A program made the position numbers and the translations under genes. From Siphonodentalium dalli (taxonomy: Eukaryota; Mollusca; Scaphopoda; Gadilida; Siphonodentaliidae), in the NCBI GenBank assembly GCA_032622095.1, contig CP136064.1:214534205-214598204 (forward strand): DNA of 64,000 nucleotides, given 5' to 3'. The notes beneath the pieces are model-generated. The model had not been told where the DNA came from, did no database searches, and saw nothing but the letters and a program-made list of their open reading frames with translations. Of this stretch, positions 11,936 to 22,674 are shown one piece after another (the first letter of the stretch is position 1; the number at the start of each line of letters is the position of its first letter).

Positions 11936-12592
11936 CTGCCCAGAATGCGTATATACGTTAACGATGGCACCATAACTCTTAATATCAAGCATGTATAGTT
12001 CGTTCTAGATTTGTTGATCGCGATTTGCTATTTAGTACATGTGTGACGCTTCAAACCAGTATGAACCGTGCAACCACTCCACACCTTCCATCACATTCGA
12101 CAATATAATGTTCTAGTGTTCTAACTGGATCTCATCCAACTGGCCTGGCGGGTTTCTTTGAAAATGAGGGCAACCTTGGTTTACATGTACATACATGTCT
12201 GTAATTAAGAAACCCGCTAGACCACATGCCACATGCACTCCCTCGGGTCCGTCAAAGAAGAGCATATACATATACATATATCTGCTATATACTAACTATT
12301 ACATTTAATCGTTGACATAACCGGAGTTGACACAATACAAATTATGATGGGGTTGGCAGGAAGACAGCCACGCACGAGGTTATGCCAACCCCAGGCTGAG
12401 TGCACCCCATTTGGGAGTCAGCATGATGTGGATCGTCATATTTCCATATCTTGCTGACCCTCAACTGGGCAAGTAACTGATCTTATGCACTTGACGATTC
12501 AATCCTATTTATGATTATTTTTGTATTTCCTGTATTCTTGTATATTTAATGCACTTTTGCCAATAAATTATCTATCTATCTATCTATCAAAG
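11936..12592 (+). other. retrotransposon 3' UTR with hairpin and (TCTA)n tail
   Basis: Non-coding tail of the element. A perfect 10-bp-arm hairpin (GGGGTTGGCA at 12349-12358, TGCCAACCCC at 12383-12392) lies upstream of 'tgccaataaattatctatcta'. A simple-repeat 3' tail instead of poly(A) is typical of CR1/L2-like elements, whose RT often recognises a 3' UTR structure; that role for this hairpin is inferred. Confidence 0.65.
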
Positions 12593-13278
12593 GGGCAAAA
12601 TTTTAACATCGAGATAAAAAATTGTTGACGAGTACATCTGATGGGTAGTGTTCACGCGCATCTAGTGTGCGATTTTCTAATTTTCAGATGGAACGGTTTA
12701 CTCGTGACAACGCTTTATAACATAAATGCGTATTCTTACGTAATCTATCACTAACCTATTTTTAGCCCCAAATCCAAACGAGTCACAGAAGGAGCGAGTT
12801 TAACTCAGGAGCATGTTCAGGAGTATAATGTAGGTACGCCTTCAAAATTTGACCGCTCTACTATAAATGCAACCTCATCAACTGAGAGTTTGTGTCGGGG
12901 TATTTCCTGTATTCTTGTATATTTAATGCACTTTTGCCAATAAATTATCTATCTATCTATCTATCAAAGGGGCAAAATTTTAACATCGAGATAAAAAATT
13001 GTTGACGAGTACATCTGATGGATTAGTGTTCACGCGCATCTAGTGTGCGATTTTCTAATTTTCAGATGGAACGGTTTACTCGTGACAACGCTTTATAACA
13101 TAAATGCGTATTCTTACGTAATCTATCACTAACCTATTTTTAGCCCCAAATCCAAACGAGTCACAGAAGGAGCGAGTTTAACTCAGGAGCATGTTCAGGA
13201 GTATAATGTAGGTACGCCTTCAAAATTTGACCGCTCTACTATAAATGCAACCTCATCAACTGAGAGTTTGTGTCGGGG
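12524..13278. repeat. 377 bp tandem duplication across the retrotransposon 3' end
   Basis: 12524-12900 and 12901-13278 are almost identical, differing by a one- or two-base indel near 'tgatggg/tgatggatt'. Each copy contains the retrotransposon tail from 'tatttcctgtattcttg', the (TCTA)n tract and ~310 bp of the flanking satellite. The duplication therefore happened after the retrotransposon inserted, and recently. Confidence 0.92.
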
Positions 13279-13800
13279 TGGGTTCAGATTTGGCAAATTC
13301 CACCGAATATAAAATGGGGAAAATTACTCCTAAAATCAGATATTGAGATAAAAACTTTTTGACGAGTGTATGTGGTTAGTAGTATCCACACGCAATATTA
13401 GTACGATTTTCAAAGTTTTAGAGTGGACGGTTTAACCCTGGTAGCGTGTAACGTTGTTAACGGGTAATATATATTACTCAAATTCAAACCCACTCTTCCT
13501 GACGCAAATTCAAATGGTCTTATCAAGGAGCAAGGCTAATGCATGAAAATCTTCACCGATATACTATAGCTATACCCGCTCTACTATGAAAGTAACCTGC
13601 CCAACGGAGAGCGCGCGGACTCCCCGGAGAGGGTCGAGGCTTTTGGCAAATTCCACCGAAACTCGTAAAAGGGAAAAAACGAAAATCGCGAATCCAGTGT
13701 TTTATATTTTGAACACTGCATGTGTTTGGTAGTATATACGGACAACATTAGTTTTAGAGCGGACGGGTAAGCACTCAGCTAGCATTATCGATTGTGTTAT
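12593..13800. repeat. ~350 bp satellite, right of the retrotransposon
   Basis: Successive monomers begin 'aaa(a)gggg.aaaa' near 12593, 12970, 13310 and 13668, and share 'gagataaaaa..ttgacgag', 'gcgattttc.aa.tttt', 'ccgctctacta' and 'aattccaccgaa' blocks. Spacing is about 346-358 bp. The first two monomers are part of the 377 bp duplication. Confidence 0.75.
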
Positions 13801-15120
13801 AGTTACCTCTCGGTTACAGTTAACTATTACAAAGATGTTAATGACAATAGTGTAGCGATGACGCACTGAAATACTAATTAATTATTTAACTAAGCGGGCT
13901 TTTATCCGCCGCTAAAACTAAAAGATTCTGAATCCAAAACTGAAAGAACTATCCAATAAATGCGAAATAACAGAGTTCTGGTACATTAATATGCTTTGCA
14001 CCCTTTTGATCTACATGTTGATTACGATATAATCAGACACGCCAAATTTCTTGACCGTTGAACAGGATTTGTGCGTCCTGGGGAGGGGTTATAATTAGCC
14101 CTAAAATGTATCCCTACCAAATAAAAATGAAATGATTGGCTGGGGTGAATGGTGGTTCAGTTGGTCAGGACCATGATGCATTAGACTGTCATTAATCATC
14201 CACGCTGGGTCGAACCAAATGAACTATATCTTATTTAGAAATGTCAATGCCATCAGTCCACCATCAGATCACATAGCACCAATATGCATTCGCATGAAGG
14301 AGAACACGCCTATACGCATAACACACACATGGAATGGGATACCATGGAAGTATATCTGATGCCATGGAATCTGACCTCAAGTTTTAATTACTATTGAGTC
14401 TGGGTCACCGTCACTATTAATTAATGTCCGTTTTGTAGATCTTACTTTCCTGATTACAGAACAAATTTAAACTTTTCACTGATTCATTGCAATGTTCAAG
14501 TATACCAAGAACTAGATAAAATGAAGAGCTAATTCATTGATTTAGTAATTTTCTGACTAGATTGTGCAAAAACATGAAGACAAAATGTGTGTTCCATGGT
14601 ATGGACTTAGCCCAATTTGCCAGTGAAACAGAACTTGTGTGATGAAATGCCATATTTGAGATCATGTAACTCAATAAATGATATCCATATGCCCTGCTTT
14701 TCTTGTAACATTTTAAGTATACTAGATTAAACAAAGTGAAGGAATTTCCAAACACATTGTGATGATATTTTTTCAAACTAAAGTGTTGTAAGAGGAAAGT
14801 TCAAATAATTTTGCACATTAAACACCCATTGTTTTTATATTTCATGTGCACCAAAACATTTAAAATAGACAAAAACGCCCAAAATGATTTTTTTTGGAAA
14901 AGAGTGCACAGTCTAAAGGATTTATAGGGCCATAAGCTAATATTCTTCAACAAATTTGTTTTTTATTTTACAATTTGTTCAATCTACTATACTAAAAGTT
15001 AATATGAGAAAAGTGGAGCATTTGGATTTCAATTTATTTCATTTTACTCTACCTTTTGAAATACTCGACTAGAAAATATGGAATTTAGCACATTCCCATA
15101 GTTTCTCACTTTAAGTTTAT
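13800..15120. other. mostly unassigned AT-rich sequence
   Basis: Apart from the tRNA-like segment at 14145-14216 I see no gene or structured repeat. One open stretch of 80 codons (14534-14776, -) has no recognisable features. Confidence 0.4.
14145..14216 (+). repeat. tRNA-like sequence (SINE head or tRNA pseudogene)
   Basis: A good RNA polymerase III A-box-like stretch (TGGTTCAGTTGG, 14153-14164) is followed 54 bases later by a B-box-like GGGTCGAACC (14207-14216), the spacing found in tRNAs. The arms do not form a convincing full cloverleaf, so a tRNA-derived SINE head or decayed tRNA copy is more likely than a working tRNA. Confidence 0.4.
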
Positions 15121-16560
15121 AATAAACGCTCTTTATTGGTAATTAGTAGTGCCCCTTTTATGTCATCTGATGTCAATGACACATATCTCATGACACTCCC
15201 TCAAATTACCTCTGTGTGCAAATTTTCCCATATATCTTCTGAGCTGATAACAAGCTCTCTTCGTTGATCGTTATCATGCATCCGGCCCAGCATCACTAAA
15301 TTCACCCTCTGGGGACCTCATTCTACTTAGGCCTAATCTTCTCTGGAAAGTTTCTTTATTATCATATTTCTATAGAAACTTCTTCACATAGATTCTATTT
15401 CTTTTTTAGTTTAGTTTCTCAATATCCCCAAATTGGCAGACAACACATTGCATTATCGAGGTTCCCAATAGGTGTACATCACAATATTCACCACTTGGGA
15501 ACTTCAATTTGAGTCTAAGTCTCTCATAGCAGATGAGGCCATGTATAATGAGGTCCCCGGCTTGTATGTTGATATAATTTATTAGCCATCCCCCTTTAAG
15601 TCACCTGAGAACAAAGGCACATATCCCGTCATATTTCCCTAGTTTGGTGACCGATGTGTGTCAATTTTTCTTAATATTGTCTAAGCTGATAAGGAACGCT
15701 CTTCTAAGCTGACAAGGAACGTTCTATATATTCATATATCATAAGATATGATAATATATGTTTATGTCCCCCTTTAGGGTCAACGACACTTATACAATGG
15801 TAACTCCTGGGTCAATTTCCCCCTGTATACGAATTTCCAGCAAACAGGGTCCAACCATTTTTGGTGTATGATCAATTATTTAATTATAATTGTTTATTAG
15901 TGCCCCTTTAAAGGCACGTGCGGCCTTAATTGTCGAAAATATTCATATTTGTTCCAAACACCGTAAACAGAAAAACATTAAAACGCATACAGTTCCGTTC
16001 ATATATACCATGACCATCGCGTAAACAGCATGTTATCATAAAGACCTACTATATTTTAACTAAGCAAGAGCCTGATTGTGTTACAGAAGACAGCACAATG
16101 CTACTGGCTAATCACACATAAATGGCATAAACGCTCTTTATTAGTTCCATATCAGGTATTCACCAACAAAGAACGCTCTTTATGTTTACCATCATAATAT
16201 AAACAAACAACAGAAAAGTAACTTTTTATGCTTGTGTTTACATAACAATGGTCAAACAAATGACCATAACATACTGTTTATGCGATATTTCTTATTTGTA
16301 TATGGACAAAGTCTATCTACATGTTGATGTTCTTTCTGTTTGTGGCGGTTTTTGACGGGTGGAGATATTTTCACAGGATACCCACCGCCAAGGCCAACCG
16401 TGTCTTTAAGTCGTCTTAGATCAACAGAACCTATGTATATAATTGTTTTGTTAAATTAATTATTAGTGCCATTTTAAGACAATCTGACACCAAAGACACT
16501 ATCCCATGATACTCCCCAGGCCAATTGACCCCTGTGTGCACATATTCATCTCCGACTTCG
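15120..16560. repeat. dispersed units with 'agtgccccttt...gacac...cctgtgtgc' blocks
   Basis: A ~110 bp motif (ttagtgcccctttta, 'tctgacacc', 'gacacatatc', 'tgataactccc..', 'cctctgtgtgcaaattttc') recurs near 15147, 15585, 15765, 15895 and 16465 with ~40-50% divergence. The 15895 copy is interrupted by the TTAA MITE. 'aacgctctttat' recurs between the units. It looks like old low-copy local repetition. Confidence 0.5.
15912..16405. mobile_element. TTAA-flanked MITE, family 1 copy a (494 bp)
   Basis: Flanked by TTAA at 15908-15911 and 16406-16409. The ends are inverted repeats (AGGCACGTGCGGCC left; reverse complement of right AGACACGGTTGGCC). The internal sequence is colinear with 36925-37444 ('attcatatttgttccaaa', 'gcaagagcctgattgtgttac', 'ggcggtttttgacgg'). 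A TTAA target with no coding capacity points to a piggyBac- or Kolobok-mobilised MITE. Confidence 0.85.
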
Positions 16561-18335
16561 AAATTTTTGTCTTGACAGCCCCCTTCCTGAAGCTGGAAAT
16601 TTGACTGGAATGAAAATATCGGTGTAATTTTTACACAAAATATTAATATGATTCAAGGCCTTCGCAATGGGTAAATTTGCCAAAAGATCTGTAAAATCAT
16701 CACCACTAAGAAGAACATGGAGCAATAGATCAAATTTATTCTTAATATGTTCATTATTGATAGTTCTCCAAAAACTAAATTTAGAGTGTTGAAACCATTG
16801 TTATGAAAAAGGTCGCAGACACCACATCCCATACAAAAAGGCTGTGGCGGAGGAAGGTGCTACCGGAGAGCGCAGAAATTGCGACTGGTATTTTCTTATA
16901 TGTATTCTCCAGGGGCATTATGAAATTGGAGGCGATCAGCGATCTGCTGGGGCATAGAGATGCCACAGCCTGTTTACCATTTTTTTCTCTCGAAATTTGC
17001 CGAAAATATTTTAATTCACTAAAAAATACATATTAATTCACTAAAAAATACATATAAATTCACAAGTTAGGTTTAGAAATATATTCCAAGCATTTTTATA
17101 TTGCAAAAGCTCTTTATCTATACGTTCAATAAGAAAGGATAGTTTTATTTCAGACAAAATATATTTTTTGCTAACAAATCGTATTTTGTTCAAGAAAAAT
17201 ATTGAACATTTCAAAATTTTGCCCGCACATAAGATGCAATAACTTCTAAACAAAATAGACTGAGACTCAGAATGTGCATTAAAAACTGACACAAAGATTA
17301 TGCTATACGATGTACTAAGACTCAATGTGCAATTCGTAAGCAATCCACACCGTACACACTTTAGGAATACATATGCCTAATTGTTTTGAAAAAATACTCG
17401 ACTTGTATGGGTTCAAACCAAATTCCTACCGTATTGCTGTATAATGTGAGGCTGAAAAGGCACAGCTACTTGCCATATCTAGTGGGACATTGCCATTAAA
17501 ACCATCAGATAAAAACAAACTGTTCTGACATACTTTTGGGTTGACAACTTTGACATGAACTTGAAGACACAAACTGGACATGGGGCTCTTAATTCCACCC
17601 ACCTTTTAGCTTTCCAAGAGGAGTCCCCTGTTCCCATATATTTAAAAGAAACAGTTAGGTTTGACAGAACGAAAACAAAAGTTGAACATGAAACAAGCTG
17701 AGCAATTAGACATAATTATGGCTTAAAAACGTTAACCATCCATGGTAGGATTTGATTTAATCAACGAGTCATTTTCCAATGAAACCTATGCCAATACGTA
17801 TGTTCTCTGTGTCATTGTGATGCAAATAAATGCTAGCGACCAGACTGTGATAAACTATGCAGGGTAGCATACTTTAGAATGACAACATGCTTCATCAGAA
17901 GGTCATAAAAAAACAGTTTTAACATACCTACCACCCATCGGTTTTAATGTCACCATTTTCAGAACAATCGAGCACTATATGGTATATCTTCAGAAACTCG
18001 CCCTACAGAAGCTAACATGCCATAATGTTAATGTGACCCTGGATGTCGGTGCAGCAATTACTGCATACAAGTCTGTTTGAATTTCCCACAACTCTTCAAT
18101 AATGTTGTTATCCATTTGGGAGATTTCCATTTCATTAAGGGGAATTTTAGTGGGTATTGTGAAAGATTCTGGTTTTGAGGACATTGTATTTCAAGCAGGT
18201 GTTTGCTCTTCAGGGAGCTTGAATGGTGTATTGTCTGGAAAGTATTATAACCGGTGTTAGACTGTTCATAGTGCATTGTGGGAAGCACTAGCAAGGCTAC
18301 TGTTTGAAAGATTCTTGTTGGAGCATGACACACAG
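16560..18335. other. unassigned AT-rich sequence
   Basis: Open stretches of 60-100 codons at 16803-17036 (+) and 17041-17343, 18058-18333 (-) show no recognised domain. A 21 bp-scale direct repeat, 'ttaattcactaaaaaatacatat', occurs at about 17012-17056. Nothing else is supported. Confidence 0.4.
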
Positions 18336-18689
18336 GTCCGAATCGGCATCTCCAGTTTAGACCTAGTTTAAACTACTAGTTTAAACTGGGTTTTAGTAGT
18401 AAAACCAAGTTTTTCTCCACCGCTGGGACGACATAGATTTGGTCGATTGCGCTACCTGTGGGCCACACTTGTCCAATTGCAAGGATAGGATAGGATAGGA
18501 TAGGATAGGTCTGTCTGCATATGATCGCTACTTGTCAATTCATTGTCCGGTCACGCGACCTGTTGTCGCTATCCAATCTCCTAACCAGACGAATAACCGG
18601 TGCGCTTTGAGAAATCCCGACGAATGCACGGTCTGTTGTATAGCGGTTAGATATTATCTAATATCATGGACGAACATGACTTTTGGAAC

Positions 18690-19580
18690 TCAAAAATATC
18701 TCTTGAGGGCATGGGTGGGGGCCCGCCACAAATACCCCATATAAACACCACCACCCCGGGGGAACCATCCGGACGGGTGAAAATGGGGTATGGACCATTT
18801 TCGAGAACGGGAAGGATTTCGGCGAATTTGACGGCATGAATGGGTGGCCCGCCCAATATACGCGATAGAAACATCACCCCTCATCCCGGGATAACTGGGG
18901 TATGGACCATTTTCGGTAAGGATTTAGGCTCATTAATTTGGCAGCAGGAGTGGGTGGCCCGATCAAAATACACCATAGAACACCCCCACACCCACCCATC
19001 ACCCGGGGGGGGGGGTGCCACCGAGGAGGTGAAAATTTGGTACGCCCAAATATCGAATAGAAACATCCACGCCCTCACCCCCGGGGAAGGGTACCTCAAA
19101 TAACCCATATAAACACCCCACCCCTCACATCCGGGCGGGGTGGGTGGATTACCACTCGAGGGGTGAAGATGGGATATGAACCATGTTCGAGAACGATAAG
19201 AATTTCGGCCAATTTGACGACAGGGTGTTTGGCCCGCTCTAAATATCCCCTAGAAACACCATACCCTCATCCCTGGAGGGTACCACCCTGTTGGGGTTAA
19301 AATGGGGTATGGAGCATTTTATTCATTATTCGCAAAAAAACATGCCTCTGTCGGTCAATATTACGGCATGTGTAGGTGGCCCGCCCCAAATACCCCATAG
19401 AAACACCCTACCCCTCATCCGGGTGTCGGAATGGGGTATGGACCGTTATCGAGAACGGTAAGGATTTCGGCCAATATGACGGCATTGGTGGGCGGCCCGC
19501 CCTCAAGTATAGTCCACATAAACACCCCCACCCTCACCGCGGGTGCTTCTACCCGAGCGGGTGAAAATGGGGTATGGACC
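18690..19580 (+). repeat. forward half of the foldback array, ~113-136 bp units
   Basis: The anchor 'ggggtatggaccattttcgag' recurs near 18787, 18900, 19172, 19306, 19434 and 19570. Each unit also holds 'aaggatttcggccaatttgacggca', 'tgggtggcccgcc', 'accccatagaaacacccc' and a variable C/G run. The GC-rich units contrast with the AT-rich surroundings. Confidence 0.85.
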
Positions 19581-19599
19581 CCGGGGTGCGGGTTGGGGT

Positions 19600-20165
19600 G
19601 TTTATATGGGGGGAATTTGGGATGTGCCACGGGATGTGCCACCCACCGTTCTCGAAAATGGTCCATACCCCATTTCACCCCCTCGGGTGGTACCCCCGGG
19701 TGAGGGTGTTTCTAGGGGGTAGTTGGAGCGGGCTACCAACTCCTGACGTCAAATTGACCGAAATCCTTACCGTTCTCGAAAATGGTCCATACCCCATTTT
19801 CACACCTCATTGGGTGGTTCCCCCAGTATTGAGGGGTGGGTTGTTTCTATGGGACATTTGTGCGGGCCATCCATCCATGCCGTCAAATTGGCCAAAATCC
19901 TTACCGGTCTCGAAAATGGTTCATATCCCATGTTCACCCCCTCGGTGGTACCCCCCCCCCCCCCCCCAGATGTGAGTGGTGGGGTGTTTCTATGGGTTAT
20001 TTGGGGCGGGCCACCCACCCATACCATAAAATTGGCCGAAATCCTTACAGTTCTCGAAAATAGTCCATACTGCATTCCCCCTCAGGGTGGCCGTTACCCT
20101 CTCCCGGGTGAGGGGTGGGGTGTCTCTGGTGGGTATTTGGGCGGGCCACCAACCCATGTGCCAAA
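19600..20165 (-). repeat. reverse half of the foldback array
   Basis: The same units in the opposite orientation: 'ccgttctcgaaaatggtccat' near 19647 and 19771, and variants near 19899 and 20048, each preceded by 'gccgtcaaattggccgaaatcctt' reverse complements. A run of about 18 C lies near 19951-19969. The matching run in the downstream duplicate has only about 9 C. Confidence 0.85.
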
Positions 20166-20906
20166 TTGACAGAAAGAGACCTTTTAGTGAATAAGGAATC
20201 AGTTTCAAAAGTCATGTTCGTGTCTAACGTGTCAAACTGATCAGTTCGATCCCTCCATGCTCTTAGTCGCCAAAGCGACATCCGAACGAGCAATTCGCAA
20301 ACAGACATATATAGCAAGAAATCATCCATCACACTGGCACATATTTTGTTAGAATTTATCTCATAAGTACCGACATCGCCTCCCCGAATTCCACTAAGAC
20401 TCTCCTGCATGTACATTGAGTGAAAAACACCCGCGCATAAACGCCTCCCCCAATTCAAAATAGACACTCCCATATACGCGAAGAAACAACATCAATACTG
20501 GGCCTAAACAATCGACCGAATAACCCAAAACACTAGGTTTTAGTAAAGGGTGGTTTAACTTTGATGTTTTTTCAAAGTATATTTAAAGGTATATTTTCGA
20601 GATGAGACGTATGGTACGTATAAATCATATATACCGAAGCTTATACTGATGATATTATAGCCAATTCACCACAAACAATTAGTAATATTACCATAACTTT
20701 ATCACGTCAATAAAACCTAGTTTTCAATTGAGATCGAATTCGACAAACTAATACTGAGTTTATCACACAAAACTGGGTTTAACTACACTAAAACCCAGTT
20801 TTACTACAGGAAAACCAAGTTTTGCTCCTACTTAAACCTAGTTTAAACTGGAGTTAAACCTGGTCTAGGACAAAACCTAGTCTAAACCAGAGATGCCGAT
20901 TCGGAC

Positions 20907-21576
20907 AACAGAGTCTAGTCTGGAAGTCTTAGTTCAGTCAGGCAGGGATTCGGATTTCATATATGACCCGACATCAGTTCAATATGTTGATTTCATTGGC
21001 AAATACCAATTGTTCAAACAAGACATTCAGCACGGGAAGTTCGGTGAAACTACAGAGTTCTGGCTCACTCTGTATTTAGACCTGATTGATGTTCAACTCT
21101 TGGCACACCGCGCAGTACTAGAAAATATATTTTATTTGCGCCTATTTTGCTGGGAATATTTTGTTCCATTATATTTTCCAATGCATACCAAGAGCAAATC
21201 AGCCGAAATGAGTAAAAGGGGTCATTCTGACAAAGTTATGATCCAATCACCACAGTCAAAGATTCCAATAAACTTTAATGCTTTTCTGAAAAATAAACAA
21301 CGTTTAGTTTCTTTGATCCAGGATGTTTTAGTTGGCAACTGATGTAAGGCCCTAGATATTCTTCGTTGTAAAGAAATATATATTTCTACAGAAAACAATT
21401 GCATGCACGTGCGCTCATTGGTGGTGACAGTAGAAGAAACTCTTGTAAGTATAACCAGGAGGAAGCTGACACAAAATTAATTTTGCATTGCATACATGCC
21501 CTAGAGTTATTTCCTAACAAGAACATTCGTCTGAGGTCACCATCGGCAGATGTAGATATACTGATAATATTGTTAA
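20907..21576 (+). pseudogene. repetitive invertebrate gene fragment, EEADT/SxDVDIL type (copy A)
   Basis: Function unknown. The frame continuous from 20893 starts inside the foldback terminus, so that ATG is accidental; family-like sequence begins around 20930. 'FIGKYQLFKQDIQHGKFGET' and 'FWLTLYLDLIDVQLLAHRAV' read as part of an intronless, high-copy protein family I recall from molluscs and cnidarians. After a break near 21342 a second piece (to 21576) contains QEEADTKL (21456-21479) and SADVDIL, an acidic pattern that could come from a PIN/FEN-like nuclease fold; that is inference. The gene is headless, frameshifted, and cut at TTAA 21573-21576 by a MITE terminus. Confidence 0.6.
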
Positions 21577-21905
21577 AGGTACTCAGTCCGATTACGCACC
21601 CCTAAATTACTATTTCTTTGGCCTCGGGGGTAAAACATATTTGATTCGAGTCGAGGAACCCGCACATCAAAGCTCAGAGTTATCAGATATAGATTTTTGA
21701 AGTTCGTTAATTTCTCGAGATTTGGGCCACTAATTTAGTCTGCCGCGTGGTCAAACAGACAAATTGCGGGTGTAAGATGGATAACTATAAAATCAAGTGG
21801 TTATTATTGTTGGTGGCCCAAATCTCGAGAAATTAACGAACTTCAAAAATCGATATCTGATCACTCTGAGCTTTGTGTGTTCCTCGACTCGAATAAAATG
21901 AAAAC
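21577..21905. mobile_element. TTAA-type MITE, family 2, 3'-incomplete (copy A)
   Basis: Starts after TTAA with AGGTACTCAGTCCGAT, the same terminus as the complete element at 61405-61853. Internally it contains a long inverted repeat: about 21640-21735 ('gattcgagtcgaggaac', 'ctcgagatttgggccac') against about 21810-21895. The expected right terminus (reverse complement plus TTAA) is not found, so the right end is lost or rearranged. It provides the last frame of the EEADT pseudogene. Confidence 0.7.
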
Positions 21906-22070
21906 CGGATCCGTAGACACCGCGATGTGGTTAAAAATGCACTCAGTCTTCCAAATATGATCTCAATATTAACTGGGGGTGTGGACAAAGGTTAGTATGT
22001 TTAGCTCCATGAATTACGTTCCCAGTTCCCAGTTCCCTATTCCCAAATGATATTTCATTTATCATTTTAT

Positions 22071-22674
22071 GGCGGCCACCCGGGAATCCTTGTATTTTCG
22101 CGCGGTGCCACCCAGCGGGCATCTATATGACAGGGACGCGGCCATATAGCCTCTTCCAAATTTTCGAAAATTGGGCTGAACTCGTGCATGAAGCTCAAAA
22201 TTGCACTTTTTGTTACTAAATCGGCCGCGTGGCCAGAACCATGGCGGCCACCGGGGAATCCTTGCATTTCCGTGCGGTGCCACCCGGCGGGCATCTATAG
22301 GACAGGGACGCGACCATATGGCCCCTTCCAAATTTTCGAAAATGGGCTGAAGTCGTGGATGAAGCTCAAAATTGCACTATTTGTTACTAAATCGGTTGCG
22401 TAGCCAGAACCATGGTGGCCACCGGGGAATCCTTGCATTTCCGTGCGGTGCCACCCAGCGTGCATCTATAGGACAGGGATGCGACCATATGGCCCCTTCC
22501 AAATGTTCGAAAATTGGGCTGAAGTCGTTCATGAAGCTCAAAATAGCACTTTTTGTTACTAAATCGGCTGCGTAGCCTGAACCATTGCGGCCACCCGGGA
22601 ATCCTTGCATTTTCGTGCTGTGCCATCCAGCGGGCATCTATATGACATGGACGCGGCCATGTGGCCCCTTCCAA
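22071..22674. repeat. 172 bp satellite, ~3.5 units (copy A)
   Basis: 'ggcggccacc' or a variant starts units at 22071, 22243, 22414 and ~22585, a period of 171-172. Each unit carries 'gggaatccttg.att..cg', 'cggtgccacccagcgggcatctata', 'gaccatatggccccttccaaattttcgaaaat' and 'tttgttactaaatcgg'. 172 is not a multiple of 3, so the open frames across it change phase and are not proteins. The period is close to nucleosome-repeat size. Confidence 0.92.

Larger units (their letters stand above)
5511..12592 (+). mobile_element. non-LTR retrotransposon (CR1/L2-Jockey-like), broken
   Basis: The element has ORF1 (coiled coil plus RRM-like), ORF2 (APE-type endonuclease then reverse transcriptase), a long 3' UTR and a (TCTA)n tail ending near 12592. 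The same ~350 bp satellite flanks both sides, which sets the approximate borders; the exact 5' end is uncertain. Without the nested 988 bp DNA transposon it is about 6.1 kb, close to full length for such elements. Frameshifts and stops in both ORFs mean it cannot encode its own proteins now. The ~1.2 kb between the ORFs is longer than usual and may hide another insertion. The clade is inferred from motif style only. Confidence 0.85.
18336..20906. mobile_element. foldback-type element with tandem-repeat arms (2.57 kb)
   Basis: The left end GTCCGAATCGGCATCTC (18336-18352) is matched by its exact reverse complement at 20890-20906. The inverted match continues inward through 'agtttagacctagtttaaact' and 'acccagtttta', and again at 18670-18692 versus 20190-20215 ('gaacatgacttttg'). 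Between these lie tandem units pointing inward from both sides, reversing near 19575-19640. Long inverted arms built of tandem repeats recall foldback (FB) elements. No target duplication or coding sequence is visible. A GGATA microsatellite sits at about 18483-18511. Confidence 0.75.
19177..22674. repeat. large tandem duplication, copy A (3.50 kb)
   Basis: The sequence from 19177 (tgaaccatgttcgag) to 22674 reappears from 22675, almost base for base. It takes in part of the foldback array, the right foldback terminus, the EEADT-motif pseudogene, the inverted-repeat insert and ~600 bp of 172 bp satellite. The junction 'ccccttcca/atgaacc' shows at most one or two bases of homology. Confidence 0.93.

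Noticed and set aside
14145-14216. Functional tRNA gene
   Set aside because: A and B boxes are plausible but the acceptor and anticodon stems do not pair well; listed only as tRNA-like.
16803-17036. 77-codon frame as a transposase or recombinase fragment ('LLGHRDAT')
   Set aside because: The phrase resembles a tyrosine-recombinase 'LGH' motif only superficially; no other catalytic residues are present.
18840-20473. Pro/Gly-rich open frames in the foldback arrays
   Set aside because: They run through GC-rich tandem repeats on both strands and change with every indel; the identical frames in the duplicate block are due to duplication.
20893-20950. ATG at 20893 as the real start of the EEADT-motif gene
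   Set aside because: That ATG lies inside the foldback element terminus, which also occurs inverted at 18336; the gene fragment itself starts after 20906.
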